Shown: piece by piece, positions 1 through 7,332 of the stretch
How the letters are laid out: the number at the start of each line of letters is the position of its first letter
How positions within the stretch are numbered: the stretch's first letter is position 1
NCBI GenBank assembly: GCA_022825265.1
Contig: JAJDXE010000010.1
Location: 248,001-312,000, forward strand
Source of the DNA: Dehalococcoidia bacterium
Lineage (GTDB): Bacteria; Chloroflexota; Dehalococcoidia; Bin125
Reading direction: 5' to 3'
Length of the DNA: 64,000 nt
Notes under the pieces: model-generated
What the model was told of the DNA's origin: nothing
Databases searched by the model: none
What the model saw: the letters and a program-made list of their open reading frames with translations, nothing else
Position numbers and translations under genes: made by a program

Positions 1-418
1 GGAATCGGCCGGACGGCAGGATGTTCTCCCCCCAGTTCTCTCCGTCCAGCTTCTGCTGCAGCGCAAACTCCGTCCTCCCGTCTTCGTGGCGACGGGCTCG
101 AATCCTGGTCTCAACTTCGCCCACCAGAATCGAGGGGCGCGAGGAGAGCCATGTTCCGATACTCGGATCGGAGGGGAAATTGCGCCCTCGAGGCAGGAGT
201 CGTTCGCCCCATTCAGTAGAAGTGTCTAGCTCCTCCTCCATCAGGTCGTCAGCCTGGCTTTCCAGTTGGAAGGCAAACTCGATCCGTCCGTCCTCCAAGG
301 GGCGTGCATTGATTCGCGCCCTGGTTTCACCAGTGGCACTCTGAGCGAGCGTCTCTGCGGCCACCGCGGCGAGAGCGAGAATTGCAACAACTCCAATGAG
401 ACCTCGAATGAGTTTCAT
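1..418 (-). CDS. Secreted repeat protein, C-terminus cut off by window edge
   Basis: The reverse strand is open from an ATG at 418 to the window edge with no stop, giving 139 residues. Residues 1-25 form a signal peptide (MKLIRG, then a hydrophobic run ending AETLAQS). What follows contains two copies of one motif, about 67 residues apart: TRARINARPLEDGRIEFAF...WGERLLPRGR and TRIRARRHEDGRTEFAL...WGENILPSGR. The shared core is R-x-R, E-D-G-R-x-E-F-A, then W-G-E-x-L/I-L-P-x-G-R. Similar R/EDGR/WGE motifs occur, from memory, in secreted proteins of marine Chloroflexota, but I know no function for them. The rest of the protein is outside the window, so a C-terminal catalytic domain cannot be excluded. 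Confidence 0.75.
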   Translation of the reverse strand, partial: MKLIRGLIGVVAILALAAVAAETLAQSATGETRARINARPLEDGRIEFAFQLESQADDLMEEELDTSTEWGERLLPRGRNFPSDPSIGTWLSSRPSILVGEVETRIRARRHEDGRTEFALQQKLDGENWGENILPSGRF

Positions 419-601
419 GGCTGTATCCAAACGCGCGATATGTAGCTAATCGATCCTGATTGCTTCAGCGGCATACCAGTGGCATCTTCTCTTCTGGTGT
501 TTCGCACTCGGAGAGCATACCGCAGGCCTTAAGCCTGACGTCGCCGCGCTCTTGGCCAAGTTTGCGTCGACGCGGATAGCGAAGTCCGTGCTGGATGCAG
601 C

Positions 602-633
602 GAGATACCCGCGGCGAGCGCGGGTATGGCGAG
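602..633. repeat. Interspersed palindromic repeat, family A (copy 1)
   Basis: A 32-bp unit with a perfect 9-bp inverted repeat (atacccgcg / cgcgggtat at 605-613 and 619-627) around the 5-base loop gcgag. A second copy at 59293-59324 matches it at 30 of 32 positions. Related but more diverged hairpins with the core attcccgc/gcgggaat are at 11152-11171 and 12731-12759. These look like REP/MITE-like elements. Confidence 0.75.
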
Positions 634-711
634 TTGGGGTTTGGGGGTGAGAGGGACGTGCGCATCCGTGCGCGATCGCGCTTTCGCGGGAAATGAGGGA
701 TAGGGGAGCGG

Positions 712-732
712 GTCCCCGATTGAATCGGGGAC
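712..732 (-). terminator. Hairpin just downstream of the nitronate monooxygenase gene
   Basis: A perfect 9-bp inverted repeat (gtccccgat / atcggggac) with a 3-base loop lies 8 bases past the stop codon of the leftward gene ending at 741. Position and stem strength suit transcription termination. There is no U-tract after it on the minus strand, so it may instead be a structural repeat or an mRNA-stabilising hairpin. Confidence 0.4.
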
Positions 733-740
733 GGGACGCT

Positions 741-1892
741 CTAGGCGCCGACGACGACTTTGACGTTGGCGGGGAGGCGGGAGGTGAAGACTTCGACGGC
801 TTCTCGGACCATTTCTTCGAGGACTTCGGCGGCAGGGCGGAGCTCGTGGAGGAGGCCGGAGATCTGGCCGGCGGCGTTCATGAGGAGGTCTTCACGTTCG
901 CCCTGCTTGGCGGCTTCGGCGATGTCGGCGATGAGGAGGCCCTGGAGGCCCATGGGGAGGGCCTGGGTTCCGGTGTCTTCCCAGGCTTCGATGAGTTCGT
1001 TGGTGATGTTGCGCATGGTCTTGCCGGAGTAGAGGCGGGTGACGCGGGTGTCCTCGTCGTTGGCGGCGAGGATGCGGCGCTTGCGGAACTCGTCGAGGTT
1101 GGCTTCCTGGGTGGGGATGAAGACGGTGCCGCACCAGACGCCGACGCAGCCCATGGCCAGCGCGGCGGCGAGTCCGCGGCCGTCGCCGATGCCTCCGGCG
1201 GCGATGACCGGCTTAGGGGCGACGGCGTCGAGGACCTGGGGGAGGAGGGCCATGGTGCCGATGCGGCCGGTATGTCCGCCGGCCTCGTGACCCTGGGCGA
1301 CGACGATGTCGGCGTTGCCCTCGTTGACGCGGCGGGCGTTCTTGACGTTGCCGACGAGCGAGATGACCTTGCCGTTGGCCTCGTGGACCTGATCGACGAA
1401 GGGGGCCGGGTTGCCGAGTCCGGTGGCGAGCACGGGGACCTGCATGCCGGTGATGGTGTCGACCTGGTCCTGCGGGGTGAAGCGCGGGGTGCGGACATCG
1501 GCGCGCGGGGCCTGAACGTCGGGGAGGTCGAGGTTGGACCGGATTTCGCCGATCACTTCCTTGTGATCGTCGGGCAGGAGGTCTCGGGGGTCCGCAGGTC
1601 GCTGACGCCCGCTGGGACGCGCCGCGACGTTGGAGGGGACGAGGATGTCGACGCCGAAGGGGCGGTCGGTGAGGTCCTGGATGCGGCGGATCTGGGCTTC
1701 AAGTCGGTCGGGTGGGAATCCGGCTGCGCCGAGCACGCCGAGTCCGCCGGCGTTGGAGATCGCGGCGACGAGTTCGGGTCCGGCGACGCCGCCCTGGCCT
1801 CCGCCGACGGTCGGTCCCATGCCTGCCAGGGCGATGGGGTACTCGATGTCGAGCAGGTCGCACATGTCGGTGTGGAGGATGGGTCGTGTCAT
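741..1892 (-). CDS. Nitronate monooxygenase / 2-nitropropane dioxygenase family, FMN-dependent
   Basis: A 383-residue TIM-barrel flavoprotein of the NMO/NPD family. Family members oxidise alkyl nitronates such as propionate-3-nitronate to carbonyl compounds with O2 and FMN. The N-terminus reads YPIALAGMGP then SNAGGLGVLGAAG, the usual start of the barrel. GHEAGGHTG carries the family's catalytic histidine, and AAGGIGDGRGLAAALAMG is the FMN-phosphate-binding strand-loop. Length is normal for bacterial members. The annotated ATG begins directly with MTRPILHTDMCDLL. The gene stands alone, leftward, and is followed by a hairpin. Related FMN enzymes such as FabK-like enoyl-ACP reductases share the fold, so the substrate is uncertain. 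Confidence 0.85.
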   Translation of the reverse strand: MTRPILHTDMCDLLDIEYPIALAGMGPTVGGGQGGVAGPELVAAISNAGGLGVLGAAGFPPDRLEAQIRRIQDLTDRPFGVDILVPSNVAARPSGRQRPADPRDLLPDDHKEVIGEIRSNLDLPDVQAPRADVRTPRFTPQDQVDTITGMQVPVLATGLGNPAPFVDQVHEANGKVISLVGNVKNARRVNEGNADIVVAQGHEAGGHTGRIGTMALLPQVLDAVAPKPVIAAGGIGDGRGLAAALAMGCVGVWCGTVFIPTQEANLDEFRKRRILAANDEDTRVTRLYSGKTMRNITNELIEAWEDTGTQALPMGLQGLLIADIAEAAKQGEREDLLMNAAGQISGLLHELRPAAEVLEEMVREAVEVFTSRLPANVKVVVGA

Positions 1893-2046
1893 GGTTTACT
1901 CGCGGTTTCCGTCCGTGCATCGTCGCACAAGTTGTGGGTGAAGTGCGTGACAGCGGTGATTGGGCTTCTTTATCATCCTGCATTCTTCTAGTGCAGATGG
2001 ACGCGGTCAATGGAGAGGAACACAAAGCCAGCGGTACCATGAGGTC

Positions 2047-2280
2047 ATGTCGAAGGTCACAAGCATCCGGGGTCTGAGCGACACGATTGCGGCCGGTTTG
2101 GCCGCTCTGTCGCGTCTGGTGGGACGCGCGGGTCGACGCCTGCGCAAGCCGCTGATGATCGCGGTTGGCGGCGTCATTCTGGTGATGCTGCTGATCGTTG
2201 TATTGCAGTCCGGACTGGGCGTCGACAGCGACGAAACGATTACCGACAGTCATCGACCGGAGATCGTGGGCGGCGAGTAA
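2047..2280 (+). CDS. Small single-pass membrane protein, unknown function
   Basis: A 77-residue frame from ATG 2047. It has a basic, helical N-terminal half (residues about 1-35, many Arg/Lys), a strong hydrophobic span around residues 38-57 (LMIAVGGVILVMLLIVVLQS) and a short acidic, probably extracytoplasmic tail. The frame is open further upstream to 1960, but that part is not protein-like. The ribosome-binding site is poor. It lies 45 bases ahead of the rightward hypothetical/ferredoxin/LysR cluster and could be its first gene. I recognise no family. Confidence 0.45.
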   Translation: MSKVTSIRGLSDTIAAGLAALSRLVGRAGRRLRKPLMIAVGGVILVMLLIVVLQSGLGVDSDETITDSHRPEIVGGE

Positions 2281-2324
2281 GCCGTCGCGAGTTTCGGACA
2301 CGAACGAGGGGAACCGCATCAACT

Positions 2325-2693
2325 ATGTCGAGACCGAGCGAAGCGCTGATGAATGAAGCCGGGGAGTGGATCGCCGAGCAGCTCTCGGAGGAGGGCCTGA
2401 TGGTGACCAGCGGCTTCGTCGATCTGGTGCTGGATATGGAATGGACGGCGATCGAGGAAGGTGTCGGGCCGGATGACCGGCCGGCGGTTCTCGAGGCGGT
2501 GATGCAGAAGATGGTTGAGGAGAACGTGCATGTGGGTCCGCCGCCGGACACGCTCTCGACGGACGGGATCGACACGTCGCAGATCCGTCCGGTGCCGAAG
2601 CAGTTCGTCGAGCAGGTACTGAGCTGGGAGGACGAGTTCCTTGGCTTCGCCGGGATTCGACGAGCGGATCACGCTGCGGGCGGGACGGGATAG
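2325..2693 (+). CDS. Conserved-looking hypothetical protein, 122 aa
   Basis: An acidic, mostly helical soluble protein without a signal peptide or membrane span. It begins MSRPSEALMNEAGEWIAEQ and is rich in Glu, Met and Val. It ends four bases before the ferredoxin gene, so the two are very probably co-transcribed and may work together. No motif that I recognise is present. The C-terminal tail (after WEDEFLGFAG) is basic and low in structure. Function unknown. Confidence 0.55.
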   Translation: MSRPSEALMNEAGEWIAEQLSEEGLMVTSGFVDLVLDMEWTAIEEGVGPDDRPAVLEAVMQKMVEENVHVGPPPDTLSTDGIDTSQIRPVPKQFVEQVLSWEDEFLGFAGIRRADHAAGGTG

Positions 2694-2697
2694 TTAG

Positions 2698-3021
2698 ATG
2701 TTCGGGCCGCGCCACACCGTCACGATTGAGCCGTCGGGGCTCACCGTGGAAGTTCCAAACGGCGAGCGGCTGATGCAAGCGGCGCGGGAAGCAGGGTTCT
2801 GGTGGCCAAACCAATGCAACATGGAGTGCAGGTGTACCGGGTGTTTCGTGACCGTGGTTTCGGGCGCGGAACACCTGTCGGAGATGGGTCGGGCTGAGGA
2901 GGAAGCGCTGATTAATCAGCGCGGGCGCAGTGCTCTGGAGGATCCGGTTCGTCTGGCATGCCAGCTCGGCGTGTACGGCGATGTCACCGTTCGCAAAACC
3001 GGTGTCCGCTCGGGAGAGTGA
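2698..3021 (+). CDS. [2Fe-2S] ferredoxin, adrenodoxin-like cysteine spacing
   Basis: A 107-residue electron carrier with the beta-grasp [2Fe-2S] ferredoxin pattern. Cluster ligands are most likely Cys40, Cys46 and Cys49 (CX5CX2C) plus Cys88 in LACQ. This is the spacing of adrenodoxin/ISC-type ferredoxins rather than the plant CX4CX2C. An extra Cys44 sits inside the loop (CNMECRCTGC). The N-terminal strands (HTVTIEPSGLTVEVPNGERLMQAAREAG) fit the family. It lies 4 bp after the hypothetical gene and 9 bp before a LysR gene. The oxidoreductase partner is not in the cluster. Confidence 0.8.
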   Translation: MFGPRHTVTIEPSGLTVEVPNGERLMQAAREAGFWWPNQCNMECRCTGCFVTVVSGAEHLSEMGRAEEEALINQRGRSALEDPVRLACQLGVYGDVTVRKTGVRSGE

Positions 3022-3030
3022 GGCTGCATC

Positions 3031-3999
3031 ATGCAGGGGATTCACGGAATCGATCTAGCGAGGTTGGAGGCGTTCGTCGAGGTCGCGGCGGCGCGCTCAT
3101 TTTCGAGAGCGGCGGAACGCTTGAACCTGACGCAACCCACTGTGTCGGCGCGGATTGCTCAGATGGAAGCGCAGCTGGGAGTCTCACTGTTTGAACGACT
3201 GGGACGACGGGTTCGGCTGACCGATGCCGGACGAGCGCTGTTGCCTCATGCGCAGCGGACGTTGCAGGCGGCTCGGGATGCGGCGGAAGCGGTCCATGCG
3301 TTGCGGGCCGGAGGTGGCGGGAGTCTGGTGATCGGGACGGCTCCGACAGTCGGGACTTATGTCCTGCCCGGTTTGTTGCAGCGGTACGCAGCAGCTCAGC
3401 CGAACGTGGAGATTTCGATTCGGACGGGTCGGAGCCAGGAAGTGTCGCAGATGGTGCTCGACGATGAGGTGCAGATCGGCTTTGAGCGAGAGCTGGGGCA
3501 CGCTGAGATTGAGTCGGTGCCGCTGTACGAGGACGACATCGTACTGCTCGCGAGTCGGAGCCATCCGCTGGCGTCGGAGGGGCTGGCGACTCCGTCGGAG
3601 ATTGCGAATGAGGCGGTGATCTTTTTCGACACGGGCAGCAGCTATCACTCGATCAGTCAGGCGGTGTTCCACAACTCCGGAGTGGCGCCTCGGCACTCGA
3701 TTGACGTGGACAGTCTGGAGATGGCGAAGCGGCTGGTGTTGCGGGGGCTGGGACTCGCGTTCCTGCCGAAGGTTGCGGTCGAGGAAGAGCTGAGTCGAGG
3801 TGAGCTGGCGCCGATTGATATTGAATCGGCGATGCCGATTCGGCGCAGTATCGCGGTGATTCGGCGGCGGCGGCGTTCGCTGAGCGATGCGGCGCTGTCC
3901 TTCCTGAGCTTGGTCGGGCACGTGTTTGGGGTGGAGGTGATGCCGGATGTTCGTCAGCCGGGGCGGGGGATCAGTCGGAGGATGCCGGCGATTCCCTAG
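3031..3999 (+). CDS. LysR-family transcriptional regulator
   Basis: A 322-residue LTTR. Residues about 8-67 form the winged HTH (LARLEAFVEVAAARSFSRAAE, then LTQPTVSARIAQMEAQLGVSLFER). About residues 95-300 form the two-lobed periplasmic-binding-like effector domain, beginning GSLVIGTAPTVGTYVLP. The effector cannot be read from sequence. It follows the ferredoxin gene closely and its stop overlaps the convergent endonuclease IV gene by 4 bases. LysR proteins usually control a divergent neighbour, but here the nearest upstream genes run in the same direction, so it may regulate its own operon or distant genes. Confidence 0.88.
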   Translation: MQGIHGIDLARLEAFVEVAAARSFSRAAERLNLTQPTVSARIAQMEAQLGVSLFERLGRRVRLTDAGRALLPHAQRTLQAARDAAEAVHALRAGGGGSLVIGTAPTVGTYVLPGLLQRYAAAQPNVEISIRTGRSQEVSQMVLDDEVQIGFERELGHAEIESVPLYEDDIVLLASRSHPLASEGLATPSEIANEAVIFFDTGSSYHSISQAVFHNSGVAPRHSIDVDSLEMAKRLVLRGLGLAFLPKVAVEEELSRGELAPIDIESAMPIRRSIAVIRRRRRSLSDAALSFLSLVGHVFGVEVMPDVRQPGRGISRRMPAIP

Positions 4000-4883
4000 T
4001 CGGGAGCGGCAGGGACTTCGGGCAACGCGGATTCGTCTCTGAGGGCTTTGAGGATGTCAACGTCGGCCTTGCCGGGGCCGCCGCCCTCGTAGCCGGGAAC
4101 TTCCAGCAGCCAGGCGGCTTTGCGCAGGACTCGGTTGCGGACCATGCGTCGGAAGGCTTTGATGCCGATGGTTCCCTGACCGATGTTTTCGTGGCGGTCT
4201 TTGCCGGAGCCGAGGTCGGTCTTGGAGTCGTTGGCATGGATCGCGGCGAGCTGGTCGACGCCGATCTCTCGCTGGAACTCATCGACGGCGTCCTTGAGGC
4301 CAGCGATCGTGGCGAGGTTGTATCCGGCGGCGTGGGCGTGGCAGGTGTCGAGGCAGATGCGGACGCGCGGATTGTCCACGGCGTTCATGATCGCGGAGAG
4401 TTCGGCGAAGGTGGAGCCGACGGAGCGGCCGGCTCCGGCGTTGTTTTCCAGCAGGAGAAGTGCGTCGTCGGGGGTGCGGTCGAGCGCCTCGGTCATGGCG
4501 GCGGCGATCCTGGGCAGGGCGTGTTCGAAGCCTGAGCCCATGTGCGATCCGACATGGAAGATGACGCCATCTGCGCCGATTCGGGAGGCGAGATCGAGTT
4601 CGGCGGTGAGGGTGTCGGTGGATTTGCGGAGCAGATCGTCGTCGGGTGAGGCGAGGTTGATCAGGTAGACGGCGTGGATGAAGGACGCCTTGAGCCTGGC
4701 TTGCTTGAACTTCTGGCGATAGGCCTCGGTGTCTTCGTCGGGATGTTGCTTGCGGCGCCACATCTGCGGGGCTGCGCCGAAGATCTGGAAGGATTCTGCG
4801 CCGAGTTCGACGGCGCGCTCGACTGCTTTGTCGATCCGTCCGGCGGAGGAGACATGCGCGCCGAGGCTTGGTGTTCTGGCCAT
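3996..4883 (-). CDS. nfo: Deoxyribonuclease IV (endonuclease IV, AP endonuclease)
   Basis: A 295-residue TIM-barrel AP endonuclease of base-excision repair that cuts 5' to abasic sites with three zinc ions. Family landmarks are present: LGAHVSSAGRIDKAVERA at the start, ESFQIFGAAPQMW, FHVGSHMG, LLLENNAGAG, ICLDTCHAHAAGY (metal-ligand Asp and His) and HANDSKTDLGSGKDRHENIGQGTIG. The zinc-ligand Glu near the C-terminus is in LLEVPGYEG. It lies 2 bp downstream of the HMA-domain gene in a leftward cluster and is convergent with the LysR gene. Confidence 0.93.
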   Translation of the reverse strand: MARTPSLGAHVSSAGRIDKAVERAVELGAESFQIFGAAPQMWRRKQHPDEDTEAYRQKFKQARLKASFIHAVYLINLASPDDDLLRKSTDTLTAELDLASRIGADGVIFHVGSHMGSGFEHALPRIAAAMTEALDRTPDDALLLLENNAGAGRSVGSTFAELSAIMNAVDNPRVRICLDTCHAHAAGYNLATIAGLKDAVDEFQREIGVDQLAAIHANDSKTDLGSGKDRHENIGQGTIGIKAFRRMVRNRVLRKAAWLLEVPGYEGGGPGKADVDILKALRDESALPEVPAAPD

Positions 4884-4885
4884 GG

Positions 4886-5194
4886 TTAGAGTCCGACGGC
4901 TCTGACTGCGCGCTCGACAGCGAGACGCAGCGGCTGCGCGATCGCGGCGTCAAGGACGGCTTGCCTGAGGGCGGCTTCGTCGACCGAGCTGCTGAGTTGG
5001 ACCTCGGCTTGGGCGGTCTCGAGGTTGCAAGAGGCGGACTCGACACCCTTGAGGTTGGCCAAGGAGTCCGATACACGGTTTGCGCAGATTCCGCAGAAGA
5101 GACCCTGGATCTCGAGCGTGGCGCGCTGGTCGTCCAACGCGGTGACGTGGGAGTCCGGGGCTGTCAGGAGGCGGCTGGGTTTGATCCAGGCCAT
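4886..5194 (-). CDS. Heavy-metal-associated (HMA) domain protein
   Basis: A 102-residue cytosolic protein. Its core (residues about 25-90) fits the ferredoxin-like HMA fold: LEIQGLFCGICANRVSDSLANLKGVESASCNLETAQAEV. The metal-binding pair is CxxC (Cys34-Gly-Ile-Cys37), with a Phe in place of the usual Met before it. Such domains shuttle Cu(I) or other soft metals or sit in mercury/copper systems. No P-type ATPase or copper regulator lies nearby, so partner and metal are unknown. It sits between the CoA ligase gene (9 bp upstream) and nfo (2 bp downstream) in one leftward cluster. Confidence 0.72.
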   Translation of the reverse strand: MAWIKPSRLLTAPDSHVTALDDQRATLEIQGLFCGICANRVSDSLANLKGVESASCNLETAQAEVQLSSSVDEAALRQAVLDAAIAQPLRLAVERAVRAVGL

Positions 5195-5203
5195 GTCGAC
5201 AGC

Positions 5204-6655
5204 CTATCGATTCTGCCAGTCGAGATATCGGCGGATCGCGCGGGCGCAGGATTCGATGCTCTGGTAGCAGGCGATCCCGTGGTCGTTGAGTCGGTGCTGG
5301 AGGTCGAGTCCGCGTTCGAAGCCTGCGTTGGTCCGAGGCTGGCGGATCACGACCGCCAGCGGTTTGCTCAGCCTGGGCGCGATCGCCGCGAGACCGTTGG
5401 CCATTTGCTCGGCCAAGTTGCCTCGACGGGAGGCTGGTCCTCCGCCGTCGGCGCCGGTGTGGACCATGAGCCAGTCGATGCCGGGATCGTCGGCGACGGC
5501 GGTCAGGGCGGTCTCCATCTTGTCGCCTTCGAACATGAACCCAGCGTCGAGGGGGTTGCGGATCGAGGTTCCGGCGACCGGTGTGAACTCGCGCAGAACC
5601 TTCTGGGTTTGATCGGCGAACCAGGGCACGGGGATGTCGTTGCGGTCGCAGATGTCGGCGGCGAGGACGGAGACGCCTCCGCCACCGCCGAGCACGGCGC
5701 ATCGGGGTCCGCTGACCTGCGGCATTCGTTCGATGGTGACAGCCAGGTCGAGCAGTTCTTCGATGCTGTTGGCGGGTATGAAACCGGCCTGTCGCTGGAC
5801 GGCGTTCCAGATTTGGGCAGAGCCGGCGAGCGATCCGGTGTGGGACGAGGCGGCGCGGGAGCCGGCCTCGGTCAGGCCGCCCTTGAGCACGACCAGGGGC
5901 TTGCGGGCGCGGGACATGTCTCGAGCGACTCGGAGGAAGTCACGGCCGTTGCGGATGCCCTCGAGGTAGGCGAGGACGATGTTGGTGTCGGGGTCGTGGG
6001 CGAGGAACTCGAGGAAGTCGGCTTCGTTGAGGTCGGAGGCGTTGCCGAAGGAGGCGACGTTGGAGAAGTTGATGTCTCGTCGCTTGCCCTCGCCGACGAC
6101 CTCGGAAGCGTTCATGCCCGATTGTGAGAGCATGCCGACGTGACCCGGGGTCGTGGAGCCGTCGTCCATCCAGGAGACGCCGCCTCGGGTGGAGTGGAGT
6201 CCCATGCAGTTGGGGCCGATGAGACGGATGCCGGCCTCGTCGAGCTTGCGCAGGACCTCGACTTCGAGATCGGCGCGTTCGGAGCTGCCGGTCTCGCCGA
6301 AGCCGGCGGTGAAGAGGTGCATGACCTTGACGCCCTTGGCGATGGCGTCGTCGACGAGGCCGAGGATTGCCGAGGCGGGGACGGCGGAGATCAGCGATTC
6401 GACGGGGCCGGGGACGTCGGCGAGGGACTGGTAGAGCGGAGTGCCGTCCGACAGCTCGCCGCCTCGTGGATTGAGGCAGTAGACGTTGGGCACGCGGTCG
6501 AGGTTGCGAATGCCGCGGAGGAACATTTGCCCGCCGCCCCAGCCGGTCGTGCGCGGCGAGACGCCGGCGATGGCGATCGATTGGGGCGCGAAGGCGGTCC
6601 GCAGAGCAATCTGAGCGTTGGCCTGACGGCCGGATTCTGAAGGAACAAAGGTCAT
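5204..6655 (-). CDS. CoA-binding / succinyl-CoA-ligase-like protein (ADP-forming acyl-CoA synthetase alpha-type)
   Basis: A 483-residue protein of the ADP-forming acetyl-CoA synthetase superfamily. From ATG 6655 it begins with a CoA-binding Rossmann domain (FAPQSIAIAGVSPRTTGWGG, then VYCLNPRGGEL). The succinyl-CoA-ligase-like flavodoxin domains follow (IGPNCMGLHSTRGG, VGMLSQSGMNASEVV, ASSHTGSLAG with the likely phosphorylated His, GGGGGVSVLAAD). Homologues make acyl-CoA with ATP or hydrolyse it for ATP synthesis. The ATP-grasp beta domain is absent, so a separate beta subunit is expected. The frame stays open to 6841, but that part overlaps the divergent hydrolase gene and is Pro-rich, so I prefer ATG 6655. 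Confidence 0.75.
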   Translation of the reverse strand: MTFVPSESGRQANAQIALRTAFAPQSIAIAGVSPRTTGWGGGQMFLRGIRNLDRVPNVYCLNPRGGELSDGTPLYQSLADVPGPVESLISAVPASAILGLVDDAIAKGVKVMHLFTAGFGETGSSERADLEVEVLRKLDEAGIRLIGPNCMGLHSTRGGVSWMDDGSTTPGHVGMLSQSGMNASEVVGEGKRRDINFSNVASFGNASDLNEADFLEFLAHDPDTNIVLAYLEGIRNGRDFLRVARDMSRARKPLVVLKGGLTEAGSRAASSHTGSLAGSAQIWNAVQRQAGFIPANSIEELLDLAVTIERMPQVSGPRCAVLGGGGGVSVLAADICDRNDIPVPWFADQTQKVLREFTPVAGTSIRNPLDAGFMFEGDKMETALTAVADDPGIDWLMVHTGADGGGPASRRGNLAEQMANGLAAIAPRLSKPLAVVIRQPRTNAGFERGLDLQHRLNDHGIACYQSIESCARAIRRYLDWQNR

Positions 6656-6704
6656 ATGAGGCCTTCCCAGTGGGCGCGGGAGTAGCGTATCAAGCGAGGT
6701 GCCG

Positions 6705-7328
6705 ATGTCGGAGATTGCTGTTCCGTCGAGGCTTGGTTCGATTGGCGCGATGTGGCATGCGCCACAGGGCGAATCGTCGCGAGGGGCCGTGTTGTGCGTG
6801 GGGGGATTTGATGGGGGCTTCGATGGTCCGGCGGAGGGCATCTATGGCGACCTGGCGGATGCGTTGCCTGAACAGGGGATTGGCGTACTGCGGCTTGATT
6901 TTCGGGTGAAGACGTCGCCGGGTCCGATTGACGATGGGACGTTTGACGTCCTGGCCGGGATTGAATGGCTCTCGAAGCAAGAGGTTGGGCGTGTGGCGCT
7001 GATTGGACACTCGTACGGCGGGGCGATTGTCGTGCGGGCTGCGTTTCGCTCGGAAGTGGTGGCTGGGATCTGTGCTCTGTCGACTCAGACGATGGGGATT
7101 GAGCCGGATGAGGTGAGGTCGTTGGCTCCGTGTCCGCTGTTGCTGATTCACGGCGGCGCGGACTGGCGGTTGCCGCCTCGGTTGTCGGAGTGGGTGTATT
7201 CGCTTGCGGGGGAGGGGCGGGAGTTGCACATCCTGGAGGGGGCGACGCATTCGTTGCGTCAGCGTCGGGATGATCTGTGGGTGTTGCTGTTGGACTGGGT
7301 TGATCGGGTGTTGCCGCCGCTGCCCTGA
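6705..7328 (+). CDS. Alpha/beta hydrolase, dienelactone-hydrolase-like
   Basis: A 207-residue alpha/beta hydrolase. The nucleophile elbow is GHSYGG (Ser), the acid is probably the Asp in LIHGGADWRLPP and the His is in LEGATHSLR, giving a complete triad. The early strand-loop CVGGFDGGFDGPAEGIY provides the oxyanion region. ATG 6705 has GAGG five bases upstream. A GTG at 6699 is also possible. The gene is divergent from the CoA-ligase gene, with 49 bp between them that must hold both promoters. The substrate cannot be told from sequence. Confidence 0.8.
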   Translation: MSEIAVPSRLGSIGAMWHAPQGESSRGAVLCVGGFDGGFDGPAEGIYGDLADALPEQGIGVLRLDFRVKTSPGPIDDGTFDVLAGIEWLSKQEVGRVALIGHSYGGAIVVRAAFRSEVVAGICALSTQTMGIEPDEVRSLAPCPLLLIHGGADWRLPPRLSEWVYSLAGEGRELHILEGATHSLRQRRDDLWVLLLDWVDRVLPPLP

Positions 7329-7332
7329 CGGA

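Larger units (their letters stand above)
419..740. other. Gene-poor intergenic stretch with a palindromic repeat and a hairpin
   Basis: No convincing gene lies between the secreted repeat protein and the nitronate monooxygenase gene. A 66-codon reverse frame over 465-665 is Arg/Pro-rich and resembles no protein family. The stretch holds a copy of the interspersed repeat at 602-633 and a hairpin at 712-732. The region just upstream of 418 probably carries the promoter of the leftward secreted protein gene, but I cannot pick out clear -35/-10 boxes. Confidence 0.5.

Noticed and set aside
465..665. A 66-codon reverse reading frame
   Set aside because: It is Arg/Pro-rich, overlaps the palindromic repeat and resembles no protein.
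693..1991. A long forward frame over the nitronate monooxygenase gene
   Set aside because: The Gly/Asp/Val-rich translation is the antisense shadow of the real gene, whose motifs are clear on the other strand.
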